DNA of 64,000 bases, from contig NZ_PNYB01000008.1 of assembly GCF_002879855.1 (NCBI RefSeq), positions 186,001-250,000 of the forward strand, in the 5' to 3' direction. Numbering within the stretch: the stretch's first letter is position 1; each line of letters starts with the position of its first letter. The position numbers and the translations under genes are program-made. The notes beneath the pieces are model-generated. The model was given only the letters and a program-made list of their open reading frames with translations. It had not been told where the DNA came from and made no database searches. This DNA is from Trinickia soli. Its GTDB lineage: Bacteria; Pseudomonadota; Gammaproteobacteria; Burkholderiales; Burkholderiaceae. Shown one piece after another: positions 25,243 to 33,279 of this stretch.

Positions 25243-26553
25243 ATGACCGATACGACAATCGCGCAGGTACGCGGCCGCCGCGTGTGGGATTCACGCGGAC
25301 GCCCGACGGTGGAAGTGGAAGTCACCTTGAAATGCGGCGTGAGCGGTCGTGCCATCGCGCCCGCCGGCGCCTCGATGGGCACAGGCGAAGCCGTCGACCT
25401 GCGCGACGGGGGCGACGCGTTCGGTGGCCTCGACGTCAACAATGCGCTGGCAGGCGTCAACGGAGAAATCGCGAGCGAGCTTCGTTCGATGGACGCCTAC
25501 GCCCAATCCGAAGTCGACACGCGCCTCGTCCAACTCGACGGCACGCCGAATCGTAGCCGCCTCGGCGGCAATGCGATCGTCGCGACGTCGATGGCTGTGC
25601 TACACGCCGCCGCCGCGGCTAGCGGCCAGCCGCTCTGGCGCTATCTGGCCGGAGATGGCCCGGTCCGTACGCCGCTGCCCGAGATCCAGATCTTCGGCGG
25701 GGGCGCACATGCGGCGCGCCGCGTGGACGTGCAAGATTTCATGGTGATGTGCCCGGCGGCGGCCAACTTCGGCGAGGCTCTGGAATGGACGGCGGAAGTC
25801 TATCGGGCGGCTGGCGCCCTGATGAAGCAAGCAGGCAGGTTGCAAGGCGTGGCAGACGAGGGCGGCTACTGGCCCGCTTTCGACACCAATGAAGAAGCCC
25901 TGGAAACGCTCACGCGCGCTATCTCCGACGCCGGGCTGCGGCCCGGTAAGGACGTGGGCATCTCGCTCGACATCGCCGCATCCGAATTCGGCTGCGATGG
26001 GCGCTACACGCTGGCGCTCGACGGCCGCACGCTCGACACCGCGCAAATGATCGATATGCTCGGACGCTGGCTCGACGCCTATCCGATCTTGTCGATCGAA
26101 GATCCGCTTGCGGAAGACGATGCCGCGGGCTTTCGTCAGTTCACCGAAATGTACGGATCGCGCTGCCAAATCATCGGCGACGACTTCCTCGTCACCAACG
26201 CCGAGCGCGTCAAGGCAGCCGCATCGGCCGGGGCACTCAACGCGGTCTTGATCAAACCCAACCAGGCAGGCACCATCAGCGAAGCGCACGCGGCGCTGAC
26301 GGCCGGCAAGCAGGCGGGCTTCGGCACGATCGTCTCCGCGCGCTCCGGCGAAACGGAAGACGTAACTATCGCGCATCTGGCGGTCGGCTGGAACGCGGGG
26401 CAGCTCAAAGTGGGCTCGTTTTCCCGCTCCGAGCGCATGGCGAAGTGGAACGAAGTGTTGCGCATCGAAGAATCGCTCGGCCGACAAGCACTGTTCAGCG
26501 GCTGGACGGCACTGCCCTTCCACGGCCGTCAAGCGGCCGCTTCCGGGCGTTAG
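25243..26553 (+). CDS. Enolase paralogue with altered active site
   Basis: A 436-residue protein of full enolase length. The Mg2+ ligands are kept: Asp243 (SLDIAASEF), Glu286 (SIEDPLAEDD) and Asp313 (IIGDDF). Also kept are Glu185 (TAEVYR), Lys338 (LIKPNQ), Lys389 and His156 (GGGAHAARR). Three conserved places differ: the mobile loop reads PAGASMGTGEA instead of SGASTG, QEFM is QDFM (Asp165), and SHRSGETED is SARSGETED, so the substrate-loop His is Ala366. A housekeeping glycolytic enolase would not show this. It sits 112 bases after the cupin gene in a catabolic regulon, so a modified phospho-hydroxyacid substrate is likely. The exact reaction is unknown. Confidence 0.85.
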   Translation: MTDTTIAQVRGRRVWDSRGRPTVEVEVTLKCGVSGRAIAPAGASMGTGEAVDLRDGGDAFGGLDVNNALAGVNGEIASELRSMDAYAQSEVDTRLVQLDGTPNRSRLGGNAIVATSMAVLHAAAAASGQPLWRYLAGDGPVRTPLPEIQIFGGGAHAARRVDVQDFMVMCPAAANFGEALEWTAEVYRAAGALMKQAGRLQGVADEGGYWPAFDTNEEALETLTRAISDAGLRPGKDVGISLDIAASEFGCDGRYTLALDGRTLDTAQMIDMLGRWLDAYPILSIEDPLAEDDAAGFRQFTEMYGSRCQIIGDDFLVTNAERVKAAASAGALNAVLIKPNQAGTISEAHAALTAGKQAGFGTIVSARSGETEDVTIAHLAVGWNAGQLKVGSFSRSERMAKWNEVLRIEESLGRQALFSGWTALPFHGRQAAASGR

Positions 26554-26576
26554 CATTTTAAGTGCTAACGTTGGCA
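26548..26576 (+). promoter_or_regulatory. LacI-type operator before the extradiol-type gene
   Basis: TGCTAACGTTGGCA (26563-26576) is one mismatch from the consensus. An additional inverted half-site, CGTTAGCA (26548-26555), overlaps the enolase stop and pairs with the left half. The ATG of the next gene is 47 bases downstream, so this unit may have its own repressed promoter or internal roadblock control. Confidence 0.7.
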
Positions 26577-26622
26577 CTAAATTGCACAATTTGCTTGAAC
26601 GACAATTCCAGCGAGGTCAATC

Positions 26623-27630
26623 ATGCTACCCCCAGTCAATCTCAAACCGCCGTTCAACATTACGCGCGCAAGTCACATCGTATTGAACGTTGCCGACTTG
26701 GCGAAAAGCCGCGAGTTCTATGTCGATATCGTCGGTCTCGTCGTCACGGAGCAAACCGCCGACACCTGCTATCTGCGCGGGCTGTCCGAGGCTTGTCACC
26801 ATAGTCTCGTGCTGATTCAGTCGAAGAAGGCCGCCTCCACCTGCAAGCGCATCGGCTTTCGCGTCTTCCTCGAAGAGGATCTCGACCTCGCCTATGCATT
26901 CTTCAAGGAGCAAGGGCTACCGGCCGAGTGGGTCGAAGTTGCGCATCAAGGCAGAACGCTGCATGTATCCGACCCGTTCGGCACGAAGATCGAGCTGTGC
27001 GCGCAGATGGAAACCCGCCCGCGTCTCTACCTCGATCGCGACAAGTTCAAGGGCGCGCACGCGCAGCGGCTCGATCACTATCAGATCTTCTCGCCCGATA
27101 CCTATCAATCGTGCGAGTTCTACAGCAAGCTCGGCTTTCGCAATTCCGAATACCTCGAACATGGCGACACGCTGCTCGGCGCCTTCATGTATCGCAAGGG
27201 AACGTGTCTGGACTTGGCGATCGTCCAGAACGACGGCCCGTGCATGCATCACTTTGCCTACATCGTGCCCGAATCGCACAACATCTTCACCGCCTGCGAC
27301 CTGGCCGGCATTTACGGCTACGCGCATGAAGTAGAGCGCGGCCCAGGCCGTCATGGCCCCGGGGGCATGCTGTTCGTTTATCTGCGCGACCCGGACGGAC
27401 ATCGCGTGGAATTGTGCGATGGTCACTATCAAACGATTGACGCCGAGATCGAGCCGGTCCGCTGGGATGCCGCTTCGCTCAACACAAGCGTTCGCTGGGG
27501 GCTGCCGGCTCTTCACCGCTGGTACTTCGAGGCATCGCGTTTCGAGGACGCTGCGCTTATCGAGACGCCAAGCAAGCCCAAACCCGAAACACTCGAAACG
27601 TACATCCAGAAACAATTGGCTCTCGACTGA
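26623..27630 (+). CDS. Two-domain type I extradiol dioxygenase homologue (homoprotocatechuate 2,3-dioxygenase-like)
   Basis: A 335-residue VOC-fold protein closely matching homoprotocatechuate 2,3-dioxygenase. The iron ligands are kept: His152 (LDHYQIF), His210 (CMHHFAY) and Glu263 (GHRVELC), as are the second-sphere His244 (GPGRHG) and Tyr253. The position of the acid-base His200 of the Brevibacterium enzyme (MHRKGTVHD) is Leu196 here (MYRKGTCLD). Ring cleavage may therefore be slow or changed. It begins the operon VOC-CMD-alcohol dehydrogenase, ending at the terminator at 29459. Confidence 0.85.
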   Translation: MLPPVNLKPPFNITRASHIVLNVADLAKSREFYVDIVGLVVTEQTADTCYLRGLSEACHHSLVLIQSKKAASTCKRIGFRVFLEEDLDLAYAFFKEQGLPAEWVEVAHQGRTLHVSDPFGTKIELCAQMETRPRLYLDRDKFKGAHAQRLDHYQIFSPDTYQSCEFYSKLGFRNSEYLEHGDTLLGAFMYRKGTCLDLAIVQNDGPCMHHFAYIVPESHNIFTACDLAGIYGYAHEVERGPGRHGPGGMLFVYLRDPDGHRVELCDGHYQTIDAEIEPVRWDAASLNTSVRWGLPALHRWYFEASRFEDAALIETPSKPKPETLETYIQKQLALD

Positions 27631-27653
27631 ATCTTAGAAACGGTAACGATCAC

Positions 27654-28187
27654 ATGGCACGCGTCAAATATCTTCAGCGTTCGGATGTCGCAGGCACCCA
27701 CGACGCCCTCTTCGACCGGCTCGAACGCGAGCGAAAGGTTCCGACCGCAAACATCTTCCGCGCCCTCGCGCATGCACCCGATATCCTCGATCAGTTTCTC
27801 TCGTACGCAAACGCGATCCGGGCATCGTCGATCAGCCCCAAGCTTCGCGAACTGGCGATCCTTACGGTTGGGCACTGCACGGGATCCGAGTATGAAATCG
27901 CGCATCATCAGTCGCACGGCCTGAAGGCCGGCATCAGCCCGGAGCAGTTAAAGTCCATCGCCGACTTCGAAACGTCGCCGCTCTTCGACGATGAAGAGCG
28001 CGCCGTGATGGCGGTGGCAAAAGAATCCACATTGAAGGTCGACGTCAGCAACGCCACGTGGCAACGCGTCGCCGTATTCCTCGACGAACGTCAGCTCGTC
28101 GAGTTGGCGCTCAACGTCGCTTGGTACAACTCGGGGGTGCGCATCATGGGCGCGCTCGGCATCGAGCTCGAGGAGGGCTATCGCTGA
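27654..28187 (+). CDS. Carboxymuconolactone decarboxylase (CMD/AhpD-fold) family protein
   Basis: A 177-residue all-helical CMD-family protein. The core is SPKLRELAILTVGHCTGSEY then EIAHHQSHGLKAGIS near 62-95. It has a single Cys and lacks the CxxC pair of AhpD peroxidases, so a redox role is unlikely. The gene is 23 bases after the dioxygenase homologue and 97 bases before the alcohol dehydrogenase. Family members include decarboxylases of lactone intermediates in aromatic pathways, but the reaction here is not established. Confidence 0.82.
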   Translation: MARVKYLQRSDVAGTHDALFDRLERERKVPTANIFRALAHAPDILDQFLSYANAIRASSISPKLRELAILTVGHCTGSEYEIAHHQSHGLKAGISPEQLKSIADFETSPLFDDEERAVMAVAKESTLKVDVSNATWQRVAVFLDERQLVELALNVAWYNSGVRIMGALGIELEEGYR

Positions 28188-28284
28188 TCGGCTCGGCGAT
28201 AGTGTATGCGTGGTTGTACTGCCTGCCGTTTCGATGAGTGGCATGAACGCAGGCACCAGGATTTGATAAGAGATAGAGGTAGAC

Positions 28285-29394
28285 ATGGAACAAACAATGG
28301 TTGCAGCACGGCTGCATGCGCTCGGCACTCCGATGACGCTCGACACGATCCCCATCCCGAAGCCCCGGCCGACGGACGTGCTCGTGCGCGTCAAAGCATG
28401 CGGCATCGTGCCGAACATGGCCAACGTCATCAACAATTGGCCCACCTGGTTTCCGCACCAGCCGCTGCCGAAATTTCCCGCGATTTTTGGCTTGGATCCG
28501 GCCGGCGTGGTCGAACAAGTCGGCGAAGCCGTCATCAACGTGAAACCCGGCGATCGCGTTTATGTGAGCCCGTTGCGCTCTTGCGGCTCGTGCAAAGCAT
28601 GCCGTGCAGGCAAGCGCAGCGAGTGCCGCTACTACACGCTCAACGGCTACTTCAGCACGAGCCGCGACGGCCAGCGCATTTTCGATTTGTATCCGTACGG
28701 CGGGTTCAGCGAGTACATGACCGCCCCGGAATACGCGCTAGTCAATATCCCCGACAACCTGAGCTTCGAGCAGGCCGGACGCTTCGGCTATCTCGGCACC
28801 GCTTATGGCGCGTTGAAGAATGCCGGCGCAGCGTCCGGCCAGGTTGCATTGATCGACGGCATTACGGGAACGCTTGGCGTCGCTTCGACCGTCCTCGGCC
28901 TTGCGATGGGTCTGACGCGCGTGCTCGGAACAGGACGCGACGAGAGGTTGCTCGAACGCGTCAAATCGCTTGCGCCCGATCGGATCGAAGTCATGAAGCT
29001 CGGAGAAGGATCGGCCGGCGATTGGGCCAAGTCGCTTACGGGCGGTGACGGCGCCGATTTCGTCATCAGCGCGCTCGGCGCGAAGGCCCCGGCGGCCACG
29101 ATGCTCGATTCGATGAAAGGCGTGCGTCGCGGCGGCAAAGTCGTGAACGTAGGCGGCGTTGCGGAGGATCTGCCCATCGACGTCAAGTGGCTGATGGACG
29201 AGCAGGTTCACTTGATCGGCTCGAACTGGTTCACGACCGCGCAAGGGCAAGAGATGGCCGACATGGTCGGCACGGGTGCGCTCGATTTGTCCTACCTCGA
29301 GCATCGCCGATTCCCGCTGGCGCGCGTCAACGAAGCAATCTCCGGCCTCAAGGATCGTGATGGCGGCTTCAGCAACTATGTCGTCATGCCCTGA
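28285..29394 (+). CDS. Zinc-containing alcohol dehydrogenase family protein (LacI module)
   Basis: A 369-residue medium-chain dehydrogenase. The structural zinc cysteines lie in CGSCKACRAGKRSEC near 96-110, and a Cys in VRVKACGIVPN is the catalytic zinc ligand. A Rossmann region follows (LIDGITGTLGVASTVLGL). The paralogue at 35995-37104 has exactly the same length and the same blocks (KACGIVPN, FPAIFGLD/LPAIFGLD, GQEMADMV). It probably oxidises an alcohol or aldehyde intermediate. It is last in its operon, with a terminator 65 bases downstream. Confidence 0.87.
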   Translation: MEQTMVAARLHALGTPMTLDTIPIPKPRPTDVLVRVKACGIVPNMANVINNWPTWFPHQPLPKFPAIFGLDPAGVVEQVGEAVINVKPGDRVYVSPLRSCGSCKACRAGKRSECRYYTLNGYFSTSRDGQRIFDLYPYGGFSEYMTAPEYALVNIPDNLSFEQAGRFGYLGTAYGALKNAGAASGQVALIDGITGTLGVASTVLGLAMGLTRVLGTGRDERLLERVKSLAPDRIEVMKLGEGSAGDWAKSLTGGDGADFVISALGAKAPAATMLDSMKGVRRGGKVVNVGGVAEDLPIDVKWLMDEQVHLIGSNWFTTAQGQEMADMVGTGALDLSYLEHRRFPLARVNEAISGLKDRDGGFSNYVVMP

Positions 29395-29458
29395 TTGAAT
29401 CCGGCGTGCGCTGCGCACGGGCGCAGCGACTTTGCTCCGGGTGTCCATGCCCCTGTTG

Positions 29459-29483
29459 GCCAGCCGCACGGCTGGCTTTTTTT
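29459..29483 (+). terminator. Rho-independent terminator after the VOC-CMD-ADH operon
   Basis: GCCAGCCG and CGGCTGGC form an 8-base GC-rich stem closed by CA (7 bp with a GCAC loop), followed by seven T at 29477-29483. It ends transcription from the 26623-29394 operon. Confidence 0.9.
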
Positions 29484-29709
29484 ATGTTCCGGAGCGATGC
29501 GCCTCGTTCATGCAACATCGACACCGACATCGATAGGCGCTGTTGCATCGAATGGAACGCGATTACCGCTGCGGCCTGCAACAGTGCGTTCCCTGACATA
29601 GGTATTCACCCTGATCACTCGCCTCAGTACACTGCAGACATCGGTTCGGCAAACGGGCCGACAACGATAACGCGACAATGAATGTCGCAGTCAAATGCAG
29701 AGGCTGGTT

Positions 29710-30054
29710 ATGAAGAAATCGCTGATCCAGGGGATCGTCGTCGCAGCCGTCGTGATGGCGCCTGTCGTCTCGTTTGCGCAAAAAAACGCGCCAGTCACGC
29801 GGGCTCAACTCAAGAGCGAAATCGTCCGGCTCGAAAAATCCGGCTACTCTCCCGCCGGCAGCGACATCGACTATCCCGCCAATCTGCAGGCTGCCGAAGC
29901 GCGTACGGATGACGACGAGCGCACCGCTGTAAAGACGACCTACGGCGGCGAGGTCGTGGGAGCGACCGAAGCGGGTTCGCGGGCACCGGCTTCGTATCGC
30001 GCAACGTCGCCCTACCTCGACAACGCCGCCAACGCGCTGTATGTCGGCGACTGA
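29710..30054 (+). CDS. DUF4148 domain small exported protein
   Basis: A 114-residue protein with a signal peptide (MKKSLIQGIVVAAVVMAPVVSFAQ) and the DUF4148 core TRAQLKSEIVRLEKSGYSPA then DIDYPANLQAAEA. Such short periplasmic proteins occur in many copies in Burkholderia and relatives, with unknown function. The ATG at 29710 begins the signal sequence. It stands alone after the terminator and is convergent with the LysR gene. Confidence 0.85.
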   Translation: MKKSLIQGIVVAAVVMAPVVSFAQKNAPVTRAQLKSEIVRLEKSGYSPAGSDIDYPANLQAAEARTDDDERTAVKTTYGGEVVGATEAGSRAPASYRATSPYLDNAANALYVGD

Positions 30055-30099
30055 ACTGCGCGCCGGCCCTATGCGCTTGACGCGCGGATCAACCAGGCG

Positions 30100-31050
30100 T
30101 CATCCTCGCGGTGCAGCCCCTTCGATCCCGGCTAGCGCTTGGCGGTCCGCCTCGAAGGTCGCGGTCAAGTCCTCGCGAAGAAACGAGATCCAGGTGCGAA
30201 TCTTCGCGTCGACGAATTGCCGCGATTGGTACAGCGCGTGAACCACAACGGGCTGCACATCGTAGCCGCACAGAACCCGGACCAGCGATCGCGAAGTCAG
30301 TCCCGGCAAGGCAATGCCAGCGGGCAGAATGCCGATTCCGAGACCGGTTCTGATCGCAGGCTCGAGCGCTTCGATGACATTAACGGCATAGCGAGGTGCG
30401 CCGATGTCAACGGCGAACGGCACCTCTGCACCATCGAACATCCATTTGTTGAACGGAAACACCGGGGTCGCAAGTTGAAGACAACGGTGATCGCGCAAAT
30501 CCTCGGGTTTCTTCGGCTCGCCGTGCTTCGCCAGGTATTGCGGAGACGCGCAGACGATGCCCGGAATGCTGCCGAGCCTGACGCTGATCAGTCCCGAGTC
30601 CGGCAACGTGGGGGCAACAACGATCGACACGTCATACCCGTCCTCCAAGATGTCCGGCACCGCCCCCGATAACGTCAGCTCGACTCTGAGGGCAGTGAAC
30701 TGCTCTTGGTATCGCAGCACAGCCGGCACGACGAGGTGATGGCCGAAGCTCGACAGCGCATGCACGCGCAAGCAGCCAGTCGGATGTTCTCGCGCTGAAC
30801 CGGCCTCCGCTTCCGCCTCGTCGATGTTGGCTAGAATCTGGCGGCATCGATGCAGATAACGCTCGCCCGCTTCGGTCAGGGCAATGTTCCTCGTAGTTCT
30901 GTATAGCAGGCGGGACCCCAGGTGATTTTCAAGCGCCGATATGGCACGCGATGTCACGGATGTCGTCAGATTGAGCTTGCGCGCAGCCGCCGCGAAGCCG
31001 CCCTCCGCAACGACCTTCGCAAAGACGCGCATACAGTGAAGTGTATCCAT
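30100..31050 (-). CDS. LysR-family transcriptional regulator
   Basis: A 316-residue LysR protein of the CrgA-like group. The HTH is MRVFAKVVAEGGFAAAARKL then TSVTSRAISALENHLGSRL at residues 7-46, followed by LYRTTRNIALTEAG. The effector domain is complete. ATG at 31050 or 31056 is possible. It follows the FMN reductase gene by 70 bases in the same direction and may share its promoter and LacI-type operator. Its targets cannot be deduced. Confidence 0.88.
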   Translation of the reverse strand: MDTLHCMRVFAKVVAEGGFAAAARKLNLTTSVTSRAISALENHLGSRLLYRTTRNIALTEAGERYLHRCRQILANIDEAEAEAGSAREHPTGCLRVHALSSFGHHLVVPAVLRYQEQFTALRVELTLSGAVPDILEDGYDVSIVVAPTLPDSGLISVRLGSIPGIVCASPQYLAKHGEPKKPEDLRDHRCLQLATPVFPFNKWMFDGAEVPFAVDIGAPRYAVNVIEALEPAIRTGLGIGILPAGIALPGLTSRSLVRVLCGYDVQPVVVHALYQSRQFVDAKIRTWISFLREDLTATFEADRQALAGIEGAAPRG

Positions 31051-31120
31051 AACCATTTGCTGGCAGCGTTCGGCGAGTGACGCCATAGGTCTCGCCGGCG
31101 CCGCAACGCAGCGGCATCCT

Positions 31121-31681
31121 CTAGCGCGCCGAAAGTCTTTCAATCCAAGTGGAGAACGCGATTGCGAACCGCGTCAAAAATTCGATCGTGCCCGCATGAG
31201 TCAAGGCGCCGGCATGGTCAAACAGCGCAGCCACGTTGCCGACATAGACTTCTGGACTCGACATGACGTTGACGCCCATAGACACCAACGATTGCCTGAG
31301 GTGATGACTCGCTCCGAATCCACCCATCGCGCCGGGCGATGCGCTCACGATGGCGGCCGGCTTTCCGCTGAGAACGCTGGCGCCGAACGGCCTCGAGAGA
31401 ACGTCCACTGCGTTCTTCAGGACGGCAGGGACCGAGCGGTTGTATTCAGGCGTGACGAATAGAACCGCATCGGCGGTAACGATGCACTGACGAACCTGAC
31501 GCCAAGTATCAGGCGCATCTGCTTCCAAGTCATCGTTGTAGAAAGGCAGCGCGCCGATCTCGACGATCTCAAGCGAGAGCGTGGGGGGCGCGAGTTCCGA
31601 GAGCGCATGAGCCAGCATGCGACTGAACGAGTTCTGACGCAGGCTTCCGACCAATACGGCGACCTGATACGGCGGGGACAT
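31121..31681 (-). CDS. NADPH-dependent FMN reductase family protein, LacI-regulon member
   Basis: A 186-residue flavodoxin-fold reductase. The FMN phosphate loop is VGSLRQNSFSRMLAHAL near 9-25 and the second flavin contact is FVTPEYNRSVPAVLKNAVD near 75-93. The ATG at 31681 has an AGGAG ribosome site 7 bases upstream. An operator of the LacI type lies 27 bases before the ATG. It could supply reduced flavin or reduce a quinone produced by the catabolic pathway. Azo- or chromate-reductase activity is known in the family but not implied. Confidence 0.85.
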   Translation of the reverse strand: MSPPYQVAVLVGSLRQNSFSRMLAHALSELAPPTLSLEIVEIGALPFYNDDLEADAPDTWRQVRQCIVTADAVLFVTPEYNRSVPAVLKNAVDVLSRPFGASVLSGKPAAIVSASPGAMGGFGASHHLRQSLVSMGVNVMSSPEVYVGNVAALFDHAGALTHAGTIEFLTRFAIAFSTWIERLSAR

Positions 31682-31707
31682 AGAGAGGCTCCTTTTCACG
31701 AATCCAA

Positions 31708-31721
31708 TGCTATCGTTAGCA
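31708..31721 (-). promoter_or_regulatory. LacI-type operator before the FMN reductase gene
   Basis: TGCTATCGTTAGCA differs from a perfect palindrome at one base pair and combines the two halves seen elsewhere (TGCTATC and GTTAGCA). It lies between the divergent FMN reductase and AraC genes, 27 bases from both start codons, so it could control either. Confidence 0.75.
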
Positions 31722-31748
31722 TAGCATAAACGATCCGTAGGACGGGGC

Positions 31749-32507
31749 TTGGCACGCAGGCCGCTGCCTCACAACTACTACACGCCCTCAGCAGCCGTTG
31801 CCTCATTCATTGACCATCACTGGATTGTCGAATGGGATCTGACCGGACGACTACCGGAGCAGCAGCGTGCCCTCCTATCTCCGAATGCACACCTGGTGAT
31901 CTGCCCTGGCCAGTCTGGCCTGTTCGGAGTCGTGCGTGGCGCCTATTGTCGCACTTTGGCGGGTTCGGGCTGTGTGCTGGGGCTACGTTTTCGTACGGGC
32001 GGCTTACGCCCGTTCCTGAACGGTCCCGTAGCAAAGCTGACTGATAGGAGACTTCCCGTCTCCGTTATTACGGGAGTTGACGGCACGTCTTTGGAACGCC
32101 AGGTACCAGGTGCGTGCGGAAACGAAGCGATGATCCATGCGGCCAACTCGCTTCTCGAGCATCGGCTGCCCCCGCCCGATCCGACGATAGACGAGGTGTG
32201 TGTCATCGTCGCATGTGCGCGCCGCGACGGGGGTCCTCTGCGGGTTCAGGCACTCGCCGACGAGGCCCGCCTGAGCGTCAGGACACTTCAGAGATTGTTT
32301 CACGAGTATGTAGGCATCTCGCCGAAATGGGTGATCCGCCGCTATCGTCTGCAGGAGGTGGCCCAACGGCTCACGACCGGACACAATGTTAAGCTCGCCG
32401 ACCTCGCTGCCGAGCTCGGCTATTTTGATCAAGCCCATCTCGCGCGCGATTTCACCCGGCTGTTCGGCTGCTCGCCGTCGAATTACCGCCGAACGCAGAT
32501 CAATTAA
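31749..32507 (+). CDS. AraC-family transcriptional regulator
   Basis: A 252-residue AraC-type regulator. The C-terminal 100 residues carry the double HTH (ALADEARLSVRTLQRLFHEY, then KLADLAAELGYFDQAHLARD), and the N-terminus (YTPSAAVASFIDHHWIVEWD) resembles the DUF6597 sensor domain. The only usable start is TTG at 31749: the frame is closed by a stop at 31722 and has no ATG. It is divergent from the FMN reductase gene, with an operator in between. Its target genes are unknown. Confidence 0.82.
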   Translation: MARRPLPHNYYTPSAAVASFIDHHWIVEWDLTGRLPEQQRALLSPNAHLVICPGQSGLFGVVRGAYCRTLAGSGCVLGLRFRTGGLRPFLNGPVAKLTDRRLPVSVITGVDGTSLERQVPGACGNEAMIHAANSLLEHRLPPPDPTIDEVCVIVACARRDGGPLRVQALADEARLSVRTLQRLFHEYVGISPKWVIRRYRLQEVAQRLTTGHNVKLADLAAELGYFDQAHLARDFTRLFGCSPSNYRRTQIN

Positions 32508-32713
32508 TGCTGAGTGATCGCATCGTTAGTTAGTAGATGTATTGCGTTTCGAACGCTCTGTCGCTGTCTGTTCAGCAGGGCCAAACAGTGCGGTCGACGC
32601 GCTCGCTACGGCAGGACAACAGAACGACCGCGCGGATATCAGTGAGTGCGATCGTCTGGTCGTAATGCGACACCAACGGGTGTATCTTCGCTTATTTTCG
32701 ACCCCGCTGAAAT

Positions 32714-33238
32714 ATGTCACGAAAACCCTTTGTCATCGTCAGCGGCCTACCTGCCAGTGGAAAATCAACTTTGGCTCGCAAAATCGCGAGCGTGTTGGAC
32801 CTACCTTGCATCGACAAGGATGATCTTCTCGAAAGGCTTTTCTTGACCAATGCAGTCAGTGAGCCGGCTCAACGCAGATCGCTTAGCCGGTTGGCTGATA
32901 TCGAGTTAATGGAAAGTGCAAGACGATCAGGAGCAGCAGTCCTTGTGTCTTGGTGGCGGCATCCCAAGTCGAATGCAGATTCGGGTACGCCCGTTATGTG
33001 GCTGAGCGAGCTTCATGAGCCAGTGGTCGAGGTTCACTGCGTTTGCACGCCTGATGTAGCGGTGGAGCGCTTTCTCGCGCGCGAGCGACATCCTGGCCAT
33101 TTAGACTCGCGATGGTCCCGCGGCCAACTGCTGGATATGTTTCACGATGAGGCAGCATACGGGCCCATATACGCGGACAGAGCAATCTGCATTCCAACCG
33201 ATCATCAGATGGACGTCGGTCCAATGACCGACGAGTGA
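32714..33238 (+). CDS. P-loop NTPase / small-molecule kinase-like protein
   Basis: A 174-residue protein with a Walker A motif VSGLPASGKSTLARKI at residues 8-23 and the layout of the AAA_33/chloramphenicol-phosphotransferase-like kinases. DRAICIPTDHQM is near the C-terminus. Such proteins phosphorylate nucleosides, antibiotics or other small molecules. It has no operon partner: 206 bases of featureless DNA lie upstream and the next gene is convergent. The substrate is unknown. Confidence 0.75.
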   Translation: MSRKPFVIVSGLPASGKSTLARKIASVLDLPCIDKDDLLERLFLTNAVSEPAQRRSLSRLADIELMESARRSGAAVLVSWWRHPKSNADSGTPVMWLSELHEPVVEVHCVCTPDVAVERFLARERHPGHLDSRWSRGQLLDMFHDEAAYGPIYADRAICIPTDHQMDVGPMTDE

Positions 33239-33279
33239 TTGCTGTGCGTGATAGCGCGCGCTACGCGCGCTGCCGCAAT

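Noticed and set aside
26548-26570. Hairpin CGTTAGCA-7-TGCTAACG as a terminator of the enolase gene
   Set aside because: No T-run follows and the arms are halves of the operator motif seen elsewhere, so it is read as a regulatory site.
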